Assembly: GCF_049965695.1 (NCBI RefSeq)
Contig: NZ_JBMFWB010000010.1
Coordinates: forward strand, 1-63,674
DNA length: 63,674 nucleotides
Direction: 5' to 3'
Source of the DNA: Athalassotoga sp049965695
GTDB taxonomy: Bacteria > Thermotogota > Thermotogae > Mesoaciditogales > Mesoaciditogaceae
The position numbers and the translations under genes were made by a program. Below are positions 7,519 through 15,784 of the stretch, one piece after another (position 1 is the stretch's first letter; every line of letters begins with the position of its first letter). Below the pieces are notes generated by a model. It saw only the letters and a program-made list of their open reading frames with translations, was not told the origin of the DNA and did no database searches.

Positions 7519-8583
7519 GTGAAAAAAATTAAGATTCTGCTTTTTACTTTGACTATAACCGCCGTTGCTTTTGTCTTAAGCGGATGTATTCCGGGAACTT
7601 CTAATTCTGTGCCCGTTGTGATAAATCTTCCTTCAAACTGGTCATACGTTACTTCTATGGCAATCGGAAATAACATCGTGCTTTTGGGCGGCGTTTTGAA
7701 TAACGCATCCGGTGCGGTTGGCGAATACAACCTTACAAATGGCATGTTTTCAGATCTGTCAAGTCAAATGCAATCTTTTCATTTTCAGCATGTTAATTCA
7801 ATTACCTTTTTGAATAACAAATTTTATATTGCAGGAGATAGCAGTAACGGCGCAGATTTTGCCTCTTTGGACCCTTTGACAAATATTTTCACGCCTTTAA
7901 ATTATTTTAATATCGGAAATTTCTCAACTTTTAAATCTATTTCCACGGACGGCACTTCAATTTTAATAGGTGGTATTGGAAACTCGCCACTTTTGATTTA
8001 CAATCCTTCTAATCTTTACACTTTCACGCCGTTGAATGTGTCTTACAATTTTGAAGTTAACAATGTGCTTTGGGATGGGAATGAATACCTAATCGATGGC
8101 TTGAATCAAGCCTACAATACCGGAGTTTTATATTTGGATAAATCAAACACATCCATAGACGTTAGCCCTTATTTGCCCCTTTACACCGGCGCTCTTGGCG
8201 CCGCTGGATACAACGGGCAACAATTCTTAATCTGGTCAAAGAATAATTCCAACTCAACGTGGCCAAATGGATATTATCAGATGCTGAGTTTCAATCCATC
8301 AATCAATAACGTCAGTCCCATAACTGCTTTTGCAACCAACCTTTCGATTCCATCCAATGGAATTACAGGGTCAAATGGCTGGTTTGTAATAGGCGGCACT
8401 CTTTTGTCTCAACCATATTTTGTGAAATATAACCTTACGGGAAATCCAATCGATCTGTCGTCTTATCTGCCCAACAACGTATCGAGCATTTCAAGCGTAT
8501 TCACAGATGGAAGTAACATTTACGTTGCCGGAAATTACGCAAATTCAACTGCTTTCTTCGAGATAGTAAAAGGACAACTCTGA
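7519..8583 (+). CDS. lipoprotein with beta-propeller-like repeats, function unknown
   Basis: A 354-residue protein starting at GTG, five bases after GGAGGTGG (the TTG at 7504 would overlap that site). Residues 1-23 are a lipoprotein signal ending in LSGC, so Cys23 would be lipidated. The remainder consists of repeated units with a pattern of hydrophobic strand, G-N-N or D-G, then a WDGNEYLIDG or DGSNIYVAGN-type strand, resembling Kelch or other beta-propeller blades. There is no enzyme motif. It stands alone between the repeat-rich patch and the next promoter. The propeller is inference from the repeat pattern. Confidence 0.75.
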   Translation: MKKIKILLFTLTITAVAFVLSGCIPGTSNSVPVVINLPSNWSYVTSMAIGNNIVLLGGVLNNASGAVGEYNLTNGMFSDLSSQMQSFHFQHVNSITFLNNKFYIAGDSSNGADFASLDPLTNIFTPLNYFNIGNFSTFKSISTDGTSILIGGIGNSPLLIYNPSNLYTFTPLNVSYNFEVNNVLWDGNEYLIDGLNQAYNTGVLYLDKSNTSIDVSPYLPLYTGALGAAGYNGQQFLIWSKNNSNSTWPNGYYQMLSFNPSINNVSPITAFATNLSIPSNGITGSNGWFVIGGTLLSQPYFVKYNLTGNPIDLSSYLPNNVSSISSVFTDGSNIYVAGNYANSTAFFEIVKGQL

Positions 8584-8642
8584 GGCTATTTCCGATGAGG
8601 ATATGGCTTTGTTGAAGACCTGAATGGAGAAAACAGACACCG

Positions 8643-8779
8643 AAAGTCGAATACTTATTTACTGTGAGCGCAGGGCAGGATGCCCTCTCGATGGCCTCCG
8701 CAGCGAAGCGAGGACCAGACATCGAGTGGGGCGCCTGCCGGAGCGAAGATTCGGAATTTGAACTTTGTTTGGTATATTG
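8643..8779 (+). repeat. promoter-adjacent palindromic repeat, copy A
   Basis: A roughly 135 bp element. Outer arms GGCAGG...CCTGCC and inner arms CTCGATG...CATCGAG form a long imperfect hairpin around CCTCC...GAGG. The right tail (TTCGGAATTTGAAC...GGTATATT) recurs at every other copy: 16909 (B), 23899 (F), 23974 reversed (C), 36020 (D) and 40298 (E). It ends a few bases before the promoter of the seven-gene operon. Confidence 0.8.
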
Positions 8780-8793
8780 AAAATGATTTGATG

Positions 8794-8821
8794 TTGAAAA
8801 TGCTTTTAAAAGTGGTAAAAT
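8794..8821 (+). promoter_or_regulatory. promoter of the ring-opening operon
   Basis: TTGAAA, a 16-base spacer and TAAAAT, with a second TATAAT-like box just downstream at 8823-8828. It lies directly after repeat copy A and 40 bases before the first gene. Confidence 0.55.
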
Positions 8822-8861
8822 TTATAATAGTGTGATCTTTTTAAATGAGGAGGAGATTGTC

Positions 8862-10007
8862 ATGATAAAGAAATTAAGGATAATGACTCCCGGGCCCACA
8901 CCTGTACCTGTGGACGTTTTACTCGAAGGTGCACGCGAAACTCTTTACCACAGAAATCCAGAATTTTTAAAAATGTTAGAAACAGCGTCAAATGATCTGA
9001 AGAGTGTTTTCAGAACAAATGATCATGTTTTCATCCTTGCGTCATCAGGCACAGGGTCTATGGAAGCGGCGGTGGCGAATACTGTGAATCCCGGCGACAA
9101 GGTCATAGCCGTCGTTGGGGGTAAGTTTGGCGAGAGATGGGCAGATCTGTGCAAGGCTTACAACGCTAACATGATAGAGTTAGACGTCGAATGGGGAGAT
9201 TATTTAAGACCTGAACAGATCAAAAAGTTGTTAGATCAGAATCCGGACGTGAAGGTTGTCTTTACAACGTTAAGCGAAACATCCACAGGCGTCGTTAACG
9301 ATATAAAATCAATAGCAGAGATCGTAAAAAAGACGAACGCATTGCTTGTGGTGGATGCGGTGAGCGGAATTTTGGCAGAGCCTCTTGAGACCGATCTGTG
9401 GGGTGTCGATATCGTCGTGGCAGGTTCTCAAAAGGCCTTCATGATGCCTCCCGGTCTTGCCTTTGTTGCCGTATCCGGCGAGAAAGCATGGAAGAGGATT
9501 GAAGAAGTTAAGTCTCCGAGATATTATTTTGATCTCAGAGCATACAAGAAATCTTACACCGATACCCCTTACACAGGGGCGGTAAATTTGGTTTATCAGT
9601 TGAACAAAGGTCTTGAAATGATAAAGTCTGAAGGTATTGAAAATGTCTGGGCACGGCATGCCATCTTCGGAAATGCTGTCAGAAAAGGCGTAAAGGCTTT
9701 AGGGCTCGAACTCTTTGCCAAAAAACCCGGAAACGTGGTGACGGCCGTTAAGGTGCCGGAGGGTGTAGACGGATCGAAGTTTTTGAAGTTCTGCCGTGAA
9801 GAATACGGTATGGTCTTTTCGGAGGGTCAATCTCAACTCAAAGGAAAGATTTTCAGGGTTTCAAATCTCGGTTATGTGGATAAATTAGATATCATATCTG
9901 CGGTCGCGACCATAGAAATGGCTATGAACAAGTTCGGGAAAAAGGTACCGATGGGCGCCGGTGTAAAGGCCGCCGAAGAAGTGCTTTTGGGAGATGAAAG
10001 ATCATGA
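8862..10007 (+). CDS. class V PLP aminotransferase (alanine/serine-glyoxylate type)
   Basis: A 381-residue aminotransferase of fold type I. The N-terminus MTPGPTPVPVDVL and HRNPEF, SSGTGSMEAAV for phosphate binding, and Lys191 in GSQKAFMMPPG (the PLP Schiff-base lysine) identify the alanine-glyoxylate/serine-pyruvate family. The ATG follows GAGGAGGAG. It overlaps serA by four bases; in Thermotoga maritima a similar pair (TM1400-TM1401) is assigned to serine synthesis. Because the rest of the operon is nucleobase catabolism, an (S)-ureidoglycine-glyoxylate transaminase role, found in the same family, is an alternative. Substrate cannot be decided from the sequence. Confidence 0.88.
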   Translation: MIKKLRIMTPGPTPVPVDVLLEGARETLYHRNPEFLKMLETASNDLKSVFRTNDHVFILASSGTGSMEAAVANTVNPGDKVIAVVGGKFGERWADLCKAYNANMIELDVEWGDYLRPEQIKKLLDQNPDVKVVFTTLSETSTGVVNDIKSIAEIVKKTNALLVVDAVSGILAEPLETDLWGVDIVVAGSQKAFMMPPGLAFVAVSGEKAWKRIEEVKSPRYYFDLRAYKKSYTDTPYTGAVNLVYQLNKGLEMIKSEGIENVWARHAIFGNAVRKGVKALGLELFAKKPGNVVTAVKVPEGVDGSKFLKFCREEYGMVFSEGQSQLKGKIFRVSNLGYVDKLDIISAVATIEMAMNKFGKKVPMGAGVKAAEEVLLGDERS

Positions 10008-10921
10008 AATTCAAAGTTTTGGTTAACGATCCGCTTGCACCTGATGCGATAAAGATTCTTAAAGGTGCGAATTTAGACGTGGAAGAAAGGGAATACTCCA
10101 AAGAAGATCTGCCAAAGCACATCGGCGAATATGACGGAATAATAGTCAGAAGCGCTACCAAAGTTACGAAAGAGGTCATAGAGGCCGGCAAAAAGTTAAA
10201 GGTCATAGGACGTGCGGGTGTCGGCCTTGATAACATAGATCTTAACGCTGCGAAAGCGCACAGTATAACTGTTTTGAGCACGCCAACGGCAAATTCGATA
10301 AGTGTTGCCGAACTGGTCTTTGGCTTTATGATCTCTGTGTCACGCCATCTTGTAACTGGCACAACAACGTTGAGAGATGGAAAATGGGAAAAGAAAGCCC
10401 TCGACGGGGTTGAACTTTACGGGAAAACGCTTGGCATAGTTGGGTTTGGAAATATAGGGGCAGAGGTTGCAAAAAGGGCCTTTGCTTTTGGCATGAAGGT
10501 CATAACTTACGATGTTATACAGAACAAACGCGGTCTTGACGTTGATTTTGTTCCTTTAAATGATCTGCTTAAAAATTCAGATTACATAACGGTCCATCTG
10601 CCGCTTTTGGATTCGACAAAGCATATCATATCCGATGGGCAATTTTCGATGATGAAAAAATCCGCAATCTTCGTTCATGCCGCACGCGGCGGGATAGTAG
10701 ATGATAAGGCACTTTTGAACGCTTTGAAGTCAGGTAAAATTGCCGGCGCAGGTCTCGATGTCTTTGAAGTAGAACCTCTGGACGATACCGGCCGTCAGAT
10801 CGTCTCGATGCCAAACGTCGTGGCGACGCCGCATTTAGGTGCGTCTACGGAAGAAGCCCAGTTACGTGTTGGTCGCGAGATAGCGGAAAAAGTCGTCGAC
10901 TTCTTTAAGGGGGTAAAATAA
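10004..10921 (+). CDS. serA: D-3-phosphoglycerate dehydrogenase or related 2-hydroxyacid dehydrogenase
   Basis: A 305-residue D-2-hydroxyacid dehydrogenase. The Rossmann motif GIVGFGNIGAEVAKR (about 146-160) binds NAD, and the catalytic set is present: Arg in HAARGGIVDD, Glu in LDVFEVEP and His in TPHLGAST. It is the short SerA form without a C-terminal ACT domain, so it should not be serine-inhibited in the E. coli way. It is coupled to the aminotransferase upstream by an ATGA overlap and abuts ygeY downstream with no gap. Serine synthesis is the plain reading; reduction of another 2-oxoacid made by the pathway is possible. Confidence 0.85.
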   Translation: MKFKVLVNDPLAPDAIKILKGANLDVEEREYSKEDLPKHIGEYDGIIVRSATKVTKEVIEAGKKLKVIGRAGVGLDNIDLNAAKAHSITVLSTPTANSISVAELVFGFMISVSRHLVTGTTTLRDGKWEKKALDGVELYGKTLGIVGFGNIGAEVAKRAFAFGMKVITYDVIQNKRGLDVDFVPLNDLLKNSDYITVHLPLLDSTKHIISDGQFSMMKKSAIFVHAARGGIVDDKALLNALKSGKIAGAGLDVFEVEPLDDTGRQIVSMPNVVATPHLGASTEEAQLRVGREIAEKVVDFFKGVK

Positions 10922-12124
10922 ATGATTTCTCCGAAAGATGTGCTTAAAAAGGCTCAGGAATACGAAAAAGATGTTGCACAGTTTTTGAGAGACATCGTTG
11001 CGATTCCGAGCTATTCGGGTCAGGAAAAGGCCGTCGTGGACAGGATTGCGGTGGAGATGAAAAAGGTGGGCTTTGACGAGGTCAAAACAGACGGCCTTGG
11101 AAATATCTTTGGAAGAATAGGCAACGGAAAGACGAAGATCGTCATGGATGGGCACATTGACGTTGTCGGCGTCGGAGATCCGACCCAGTGGAAGTACGAT
11201 CCGTTCAAGGGCAAAATGGAGAACGGCATAATCTACGGAAGGGGCGCGGGAGATCAAAAGGCCGGCATGGCTTCAATGGTGTACGGCGGAAAGATCATAA
11301 AAGATCTGCATCTGGAAGGCGATTACACACTTTACGTCGTCGGATCCGTGATGGAAGAGGAATGCGACGGGATGTGCTGGCAGTACATAGTCAAAGAGGA
11401 TAAATTCGTTCCCGATTACGTGGTCATAACGGAGCCTACAAATCTCAACATTTACAGAGGCCATAGAGGAAGAATAGAGGTTGAGATCCGCACCAAAGGG
11501 AAATCTGCCCATGCTGCAATGCCCGAACGAGGTGACAACGCGATTTACAAGATGGCAAGGATAATTTTGGGAATTGAAAAGTTGAATGAAAAACTCAAAG
11601 TTGATCCCTTCTTAGGCAAAGGCACGGTTGTGGTTTCGCAGATCTTCTTCAAATCACCATCTGAAAATGCCGTTGCGGATGAATGCACGATACATCTGGA
11701 CCGAAGGCTTACAATAGGCGAGACGAAAGAAAGCGCAATAGAGGAATTCAAAAAAGTTATAAAAGAAGCAGGCGTCGAGGCAGAGATAATCGAACTTACG
11801 TATCACGGAAAGGCTTACACGGGAAAGGAATACTCTTCGGAGAAATATTTCAGAACATGGGTTATGGACGAACATTCGGAGATCGTCGATGCGGCGGTCA
11901 AAACTTACAAAGAGGTGTTTGGATCCGATCCGAAGGTAGATAAATGGAATTTTTCAACCAATGGTGTCGCAACGGCAGGCCTTTTCAAAATACCGACAGT
12001 CGGATTCGGCCCTGCCAATGAGATATACGCGCATGGAATAAACGATCAGGCGCCGGTGGATCATCTTGTCAAAGCGGCTGCCTTTTACGCATATTTTCCG
12101 CAAAAAATTCTTAAGAAGGGATGA
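10922..12124 (+). CDS. ygeY: YgeY-type M20 metallohydrolase
   Basis: A 400-residue peptidase M20 family protein. The di-metal site is seen as MDGHIDVVG (His78, Asp80), RGAGDQKAG (Asp111, the bridging ligand), VMEEECDG (Glu145/146, general base and ligand), a Glu in ITEPTN, and a late His in YAHGINDQAP. The overall wording matches the YgeY 'selenium metabolism hydrolase' group. In E. coli and clostridia ygeY sits with ygeW, hyuA and ssnA in clusters linked to anaerobic urate and purine breakdown. M20 relatives also include allantoate and N-carbamoyl amino acid hydrolases, so it probably cleaves an amide or ureido intermediate. Confidence 0.9.
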   Translation: MISPKDVLKKAQEYEKDVAQFLRDIVAIPSYSGQEKAVVDRIAVEMKKVGFDEVKTDGLGNIFGRIGNGKTKIVMDGHIDVVGVGDPTQWKYDPFKGKMENGIIYGRGAGDQKAGMASMVYGGKIIKDLHLEGDYTLYVVGSVMEEECDGMCWQYIVKEDKFVPDYVVITEPTNLNIYRGHRGRIEVEIRTKGKSAHAAMPERGDNAIYKMARIILGIEKLNEKLKVDPFLGKGTVVVSQIFFKSPSENAVADECTIHLDRRLTIGETKESAIEEFKKVIKEAGVEAEIIELTYHGKAYTGKEYSSEKYFRTWVMDEHSEIVDAAVKTYKEVFGSDPKVDKWNFSTNGVATAGLFKIPTVGFGPANEIYAHGINDQAPVDHLVKAAAFYAYFPQKILKKG

Positions 12125-12128
12125 TAAA

Positions 12129-13139
12129 ATGGGTACACTCTTGAGAGGAAAACATTTCATAACAACGCAGGATTTCACGAAAGAAGAGATCGATCTTATG
12201 TTGGACACGTCTTTCGATCTCAAAAGGATGTTTGCACGCGATGAGTTAACTCCGTGGCTGCTTTACAAAACGGTTTTCATGATTTTCTACGAAGAGTCAA
12301 CAAGAACGAGAAATTCCATAGAAGCAGGCATAACACAGTTGGGAGGTCATGCGCATTACCTTGTGCCAGAGATGATGCAGGCGCACCATGGTGAAACACC
12401 TGCCGATACGGCAAAGGTTTTGAGCAGATTCGGTCATGCGATAGCCGTAAGAAATTGTTTCTTTGGAGAGGGAAACAAATTTTTAAGAGATCTTGCAGAA
12501 AATTCAAGAGTGCCTGTTTTAAGTCTTCAAGATGATGTTTACCATCCTATGCAGGTTTTGGCCGATCTTATGACCATTCAGGAAAGATTCGGCAAGAATT
12601 TAAAAGGTTTGAAGGTTGGAATAAGTTGGGCTTACGCCGAAAGCCATCTCAAACCGCTTTCTGTGCCTCAATCTCAGATATTGCTCTTTGCAAGGTATGG
12701 AATGGATATAACTTTGGCATACCCCGAAGGCTTTGATCTCATGCCGGATATCGTCAAGCAGGCGCAGGAAAACGCAAAGACCGGCGAAGGAAAGTTGACG
12801 ATAACCCATAACATGGATGATGCTTTCAAAGGTGCGGATGTCGTAATTCCAAAGTCGTGGGGCGGATTCTACACAATTCCAAATCCTTTGGAGGCTTCGA
12901 AGTACAAAGATAAGATATGGGCCGAAGCCGCAAAGCACAAAGACTGGATATGCAATGAAAATCGTATGAACCTCACGAACAAACATTCGGTTTACATGCA
13001 CGCACTGCCTGCAGACAGAGGAAAGGAAGTTGTTGATTCTGTAATAGACGGACCGCATTCCATAGTCTGGGACGAGGCAGAAAACAGGCTTCACACGGCA
13101 AAGGCTGTCATGGCTTTGACCATGGGAGGCAGGCCTTGA
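12129..13139 (+). CDS. ygeW: YgeW-type knotted carbamoyltransferase
   Basis: A 336-residue member of the aspartate/ornithine carbamoyltransferase family. The carbamoyl-phosphate loop is STRTR (57-61), the HPxQ signature is YHPMQVLADL, and the C-terminal substrate loop is MHALPADRGKEV (290-301) in place of the ornithine enzyme's HCLP. The PEMMQAHHGETPADT segment is typical of the YgeW group. In its cluster it is thought to remove a carbamoyl group by phosphorolysis, saving carbamoyl phosphate for ATP synthesis. The ATG is four bases after the ygeY stop; no carbamate kinase gene is in the window. Confidence 0.9.
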   Translation: MGTLLRGKHFITTQDFTKEEIDLMLDTSFDLKRMFARDELTPWLLYKTVFMIFYEESTRTRNSIEAGITQLGGHAHYLVPEMMQAHHGETPADTAKVLSRFGHAIAVRNCFFGEGNKFLRDLAENSRVPVLSLQDDVYHPMQVLADLMTIQERFGKNLKGLKVGISWAYAESHLKPLSVPQSQILLFARYGMDITLAYPEGFDLMPDIVKQAQENAKTGEGKLTITHNMDDAFKGADVVIPKSWGGFYTIPNPLEASKYKDKIWAEAAKHKDWICNENRMNLTNKHSVYMHALPADRGKEVVDSVIDGPHSIVWDEAENRLHTAKAVMALTMGGRP

Positions 13140-14533
13140 ACGATTTAGGCATCATCGATGGAAAGGTCTTTGATGGTTTTAAAACTTACAGGGCAAATAT
13201 ATACATCAGAGATGGTCGCATAACAGCGATCACCTCTGATTATCTTGAAGCAAAAGAAAATTACGAGGTGTTTGGCAAGTACGTCATGCCCGGTCTTATA
13301 GATCCTCACGTGCATTTTGCGCTTTCTTTAGGCAAATACAGATCGGCGGATGATTTCGAATCGGGCTCCGTAAGCGCCGCTTTTGGGGGAATCACGACTT
13401 ACATCGACTTTTTAGATCCCGTTACTCACGAAAACGAGATAGATGAAAAGTTTTTAAAGAGATTGGAAGAGGCAAAAAATTCTCACATAGATTATTCATT
13501 TCACATGACGATAGCCCATCCGGATATCGAGCCGGTTACCCTTGCAAAACGCACGCTTTCGTTAGGCATAAACAGCATAAAAACCTTCACAACTTACAGT
13601 ACGTCAAATCGCATGACGGGTAACGGGTATATTTTGGATTTACTCGCAATCACGAAAAAATATGGAATAATTGAAACCTTTCATGCCGAAGATGATGCGA
13701 TGATACTTTACAGATCGAAGATGAAAGAAAGACATTTACCCCAGGATCTGCCATTTTTGCATCCGTCGGAGTCAGAAGCATCTGCCGCGATGAGTATAGC
13801 GACAATCGCAAAATTGACAGATGGTCAGGCATACATAGTTCACAACTCAAGCGGTTTTTCCGTCAAAATGATAGAAAAATTAAACGCTTCTGAAAATGTA
13901 AGACTTGAAACGTGCCCTCAATATCTCGTGCTAAATGACGCTTTGTATCAAAAAGATGATGCCTATCTTTACACGCTGGTACCGCCTTTAAGATCACGTT
14001 TGGAATCATCTTATTTATATGAAGCGGTTGAAAACGGGTTGATCTCGACAGTAGGAACAGATCATTGTCCGTTCAAAAAAGCGGAGAAATTTGAGAATAA
14101 ACTCGATTACGATTCCATGCCAAACGGAATAGGCGGAGTTGAGACTTCTTTTGTTTTGCTTTACAACGAAAATTGTTCGGAAAAAAACGTTAACGATCTC
14201 GTGAGGTTGCAAAGCGTCAACGTGGCCGAAACTTTTGGCCTTAAAAATAAAGGTAAAATCGTCGTAGGTGCCGATGCGGATATAGCGATTTTCGATCCGT
14301 CGATTCAATGGACCATCGGCATATCAAACTTGCATACGAAAGCAGATTACACGCCATACGAAGGAAAAAACGTGAAGGGGAAGTTCGTTTCTGTCATATC
14401 GAGAGGAAGATTCGTCGTCAAAGACGGACAATTTGTCGGAAAACGGTTAAGAGGTAAGTTTGTAAGAAGGGGGAAAGTCTTTTGGCCTACACGATCGGGA
14501 ACGCCATGGTTTATACGGGAGATGAATTCATAA
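13136..14533 (+). CDS. hyuA: hydantoinase/dihydropyrimidinase-type amidohydrolase
   Basis: A 465-residue cyclic amidohydrolase. The binuclear metal site is complete: DPHVHF (His58, His60), the likely carboxylated Lys149 in SIKTFTTY, HAEDD, VHNSSG and GTDHCPF (Asp309). The family hydrolyses hydantoins, dihydropyrimidines or allantoin. The TTG start overlaps the ygeW stop (TTGA), and the 3' end overlaps ssnA by about 50 bases. The last 15 residues are therefore an unusual tail. HyuA is a standard partner of YgeY, YgeW and SsnA. The true ring substrate is not visible from the sequence. Confidence 0.88.
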   Translation: MNDLGIIDGKVFDGFKTYRANIYIRDGRITAITSDYLEAKENYEVFGKYVMPGLIDPHVHFALSLGKYRSADDFESGSVSAAFGGITTYIDFLDPVTHENEIDEKFLKRLEEAKNSHIDYSFHMTIAHPDIEPVTLAKRTLSLGINSIKTFTTYSTSNRMTGNGYILDLLAITKKYGIIETFHAEDDAMILYRSKMKERHLPQDLPFLHPSESEASAAMSIATIAKLTDGQAYIVHNSSGFSVKMIEKLNASENVRLETCPQYLVLNDALYQKDDAYLYTLVPPLRSRLESSYLYEAVENGLISTVGTDHCPFKKAEKFENKLDYDSMPNGIGGVETSFVLLYNENCSEKNVNDLVRLQSVNVAETFGLKNKGKIVVGADADIAIFDPSIQWTIGISNLHTKADYTPYEGKNVKGKFVSVISRGRFVVKDGQFVGKRLRGKFVRRGKVFWPTRSGTPWFIREMNS

Positions 14534-15771
14534 GGGAAGGTTATGTTTCTTTTGAAGATCGCGTGATTTCAACCGGCAGAATGGATGAGTTGAAATCAAA
14601 GATCGATCGTGATGCACATGGAATGCTTGTAATGCCCGCATGGATCAACGCGCACACACACGTTTATTCCACTCTCGCACGCGGGATGAGTCTGCAATTC
14701 AATCCAATGTCATTTACTCAAATTTTGGAACAACTCTGGTGGAAACTCGACAGGAAATTAGGACAGGTCGAAATAGAATCAAGTGCTTACGTTGCGGCTG
14801 CGGAGTTCATACACGCCGGAGTATCTACGATCTTCGATCACCACTCGAGCCAGAACTTTGTGAAAGGCGCGCTTCCGATTTTGAAGAGATCGATTGTGGA
14901 TGTTGCGGGCATGCGTGGCATATTCTGTCACGAGACAAGTGACAGAGACGGTACCCAGATCGAATCCATAGAAGAAAATGTTGATTTTTTCAAATCCAAT
15001 CACAACGAAAAGAGTGCCGGTATGATGGGCCTCCATGCCTCTTTTACGCTTGGAGATCGAACGCTTAGAGAAGTTTCGAAGGCATGTGATGGACAAATTC
15101 CGATTCACATTCACGTTGCCGAAGGAATTGAAGACGAACTTTATTCGATAAACGATCATGGAATGAGGATAATTCCAAGATTGGAAAGTTACGGTCTTAC
15201 CATTCCGAATTCGATATACGCACATTGCATTCACATAGATGAATCGGAAGCCAATTTGATATCTAAAAACAAAGGATACGTGGCAAATACCACTCAATCA
15301 AACATGAACAACGGTGTTGGTGTGGCCGATCTGGAGATGATCAGATCAAATGGTGCAAAGATGGTTATGGGCAATGACGGTTTCGGCTTTTCACCGGTAT
15401 TTGATCTCAGATCAACCGTTTTGGGACAAAAAAATCTTTACAAATCTCCGACTGCATTTTCAACTTCCGATCTCAAATCGATAATCGAAAATACTTTTGA
15501 ACTCGCGTCTAATCATTTGAAAGTGAAATTCGGGAAGATAAAATCAGGATATGCAGCCGATTTGGTTATGATCGAATATGATCCTCCAACCCCGATAGAT
15601 GAAAAAAATTTCTGGGATCATCTTTTTTTCGGTATAACTGAAAGCCGCGTTAATTCCCTTTACGTTGCCGGTAAGCCTTTGATGATAGATAACGAAATAA
15701 AAGTCTTTGATGAAGTTGAAGTGAGAAAGGCATCCAGAAAAGTTGCGGAAACTCTTTGGAAGAACTTGTGA
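14482..15771 (+). CDS. ssnA: SsnA-type amidohydrolase
   Basis: A 429-residue amidohydrolase of the cytosine/guanine-deaminase superfamily. Metal ligands are NAHTHVYSTLARGM (His58, His60), HIHVAEG, AHCIHID and the Asp in GNDGFG. The wording fits SsnA, described as a putative selenium-metabolism aminohydrolase that travels with YgeW, YgeY and HyuA. It starts at TTG with AAGAAGGGGGA upstream, inside the end of the hydantoinase gene, so the two are coupled. It probably deaminates or hydrolyses a purine-derived ring. Confidence 0.88.
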   Translation: MAYTIGNAMVYTGDEFIREGYVSFEDRVISTGRMDELKSKIDRDAHGMLVMPAWINAHTHVYSTLARGMSLQFNPMSFTQILEQLWWKLDRKLGQVEIESSAYVAAAEFIHAGVSTIFDHHSSQNFVKGALPILKRSIVDVAGMRGIFCHETSDRDGTQIESIEENVDFFKSNHNEKSAGMMGLHASFTLGDRTLREVSKACDGQIPIHIHVAEGIEDELYSINDHGMRIIPRLESYGLTIPNSIYAHCIHIDESEANLISKNKGYVANTTQSNMNNGVGVADLEMIRSNGAKMVMGNDGFGFSPVFDLRSTVLGQKNLYKSPTAFSTSDLKSIIENTFELASNHLKVKFGKIKSGYAADLVMIEYDPPTPIDEKNFWDHLFFGITESRVNSLYVAGKPLMIDNEIKVFDEVEVRKASRKVAETLWKNL

Positions 15772-15784
15772 GGAGGGATTTTGA

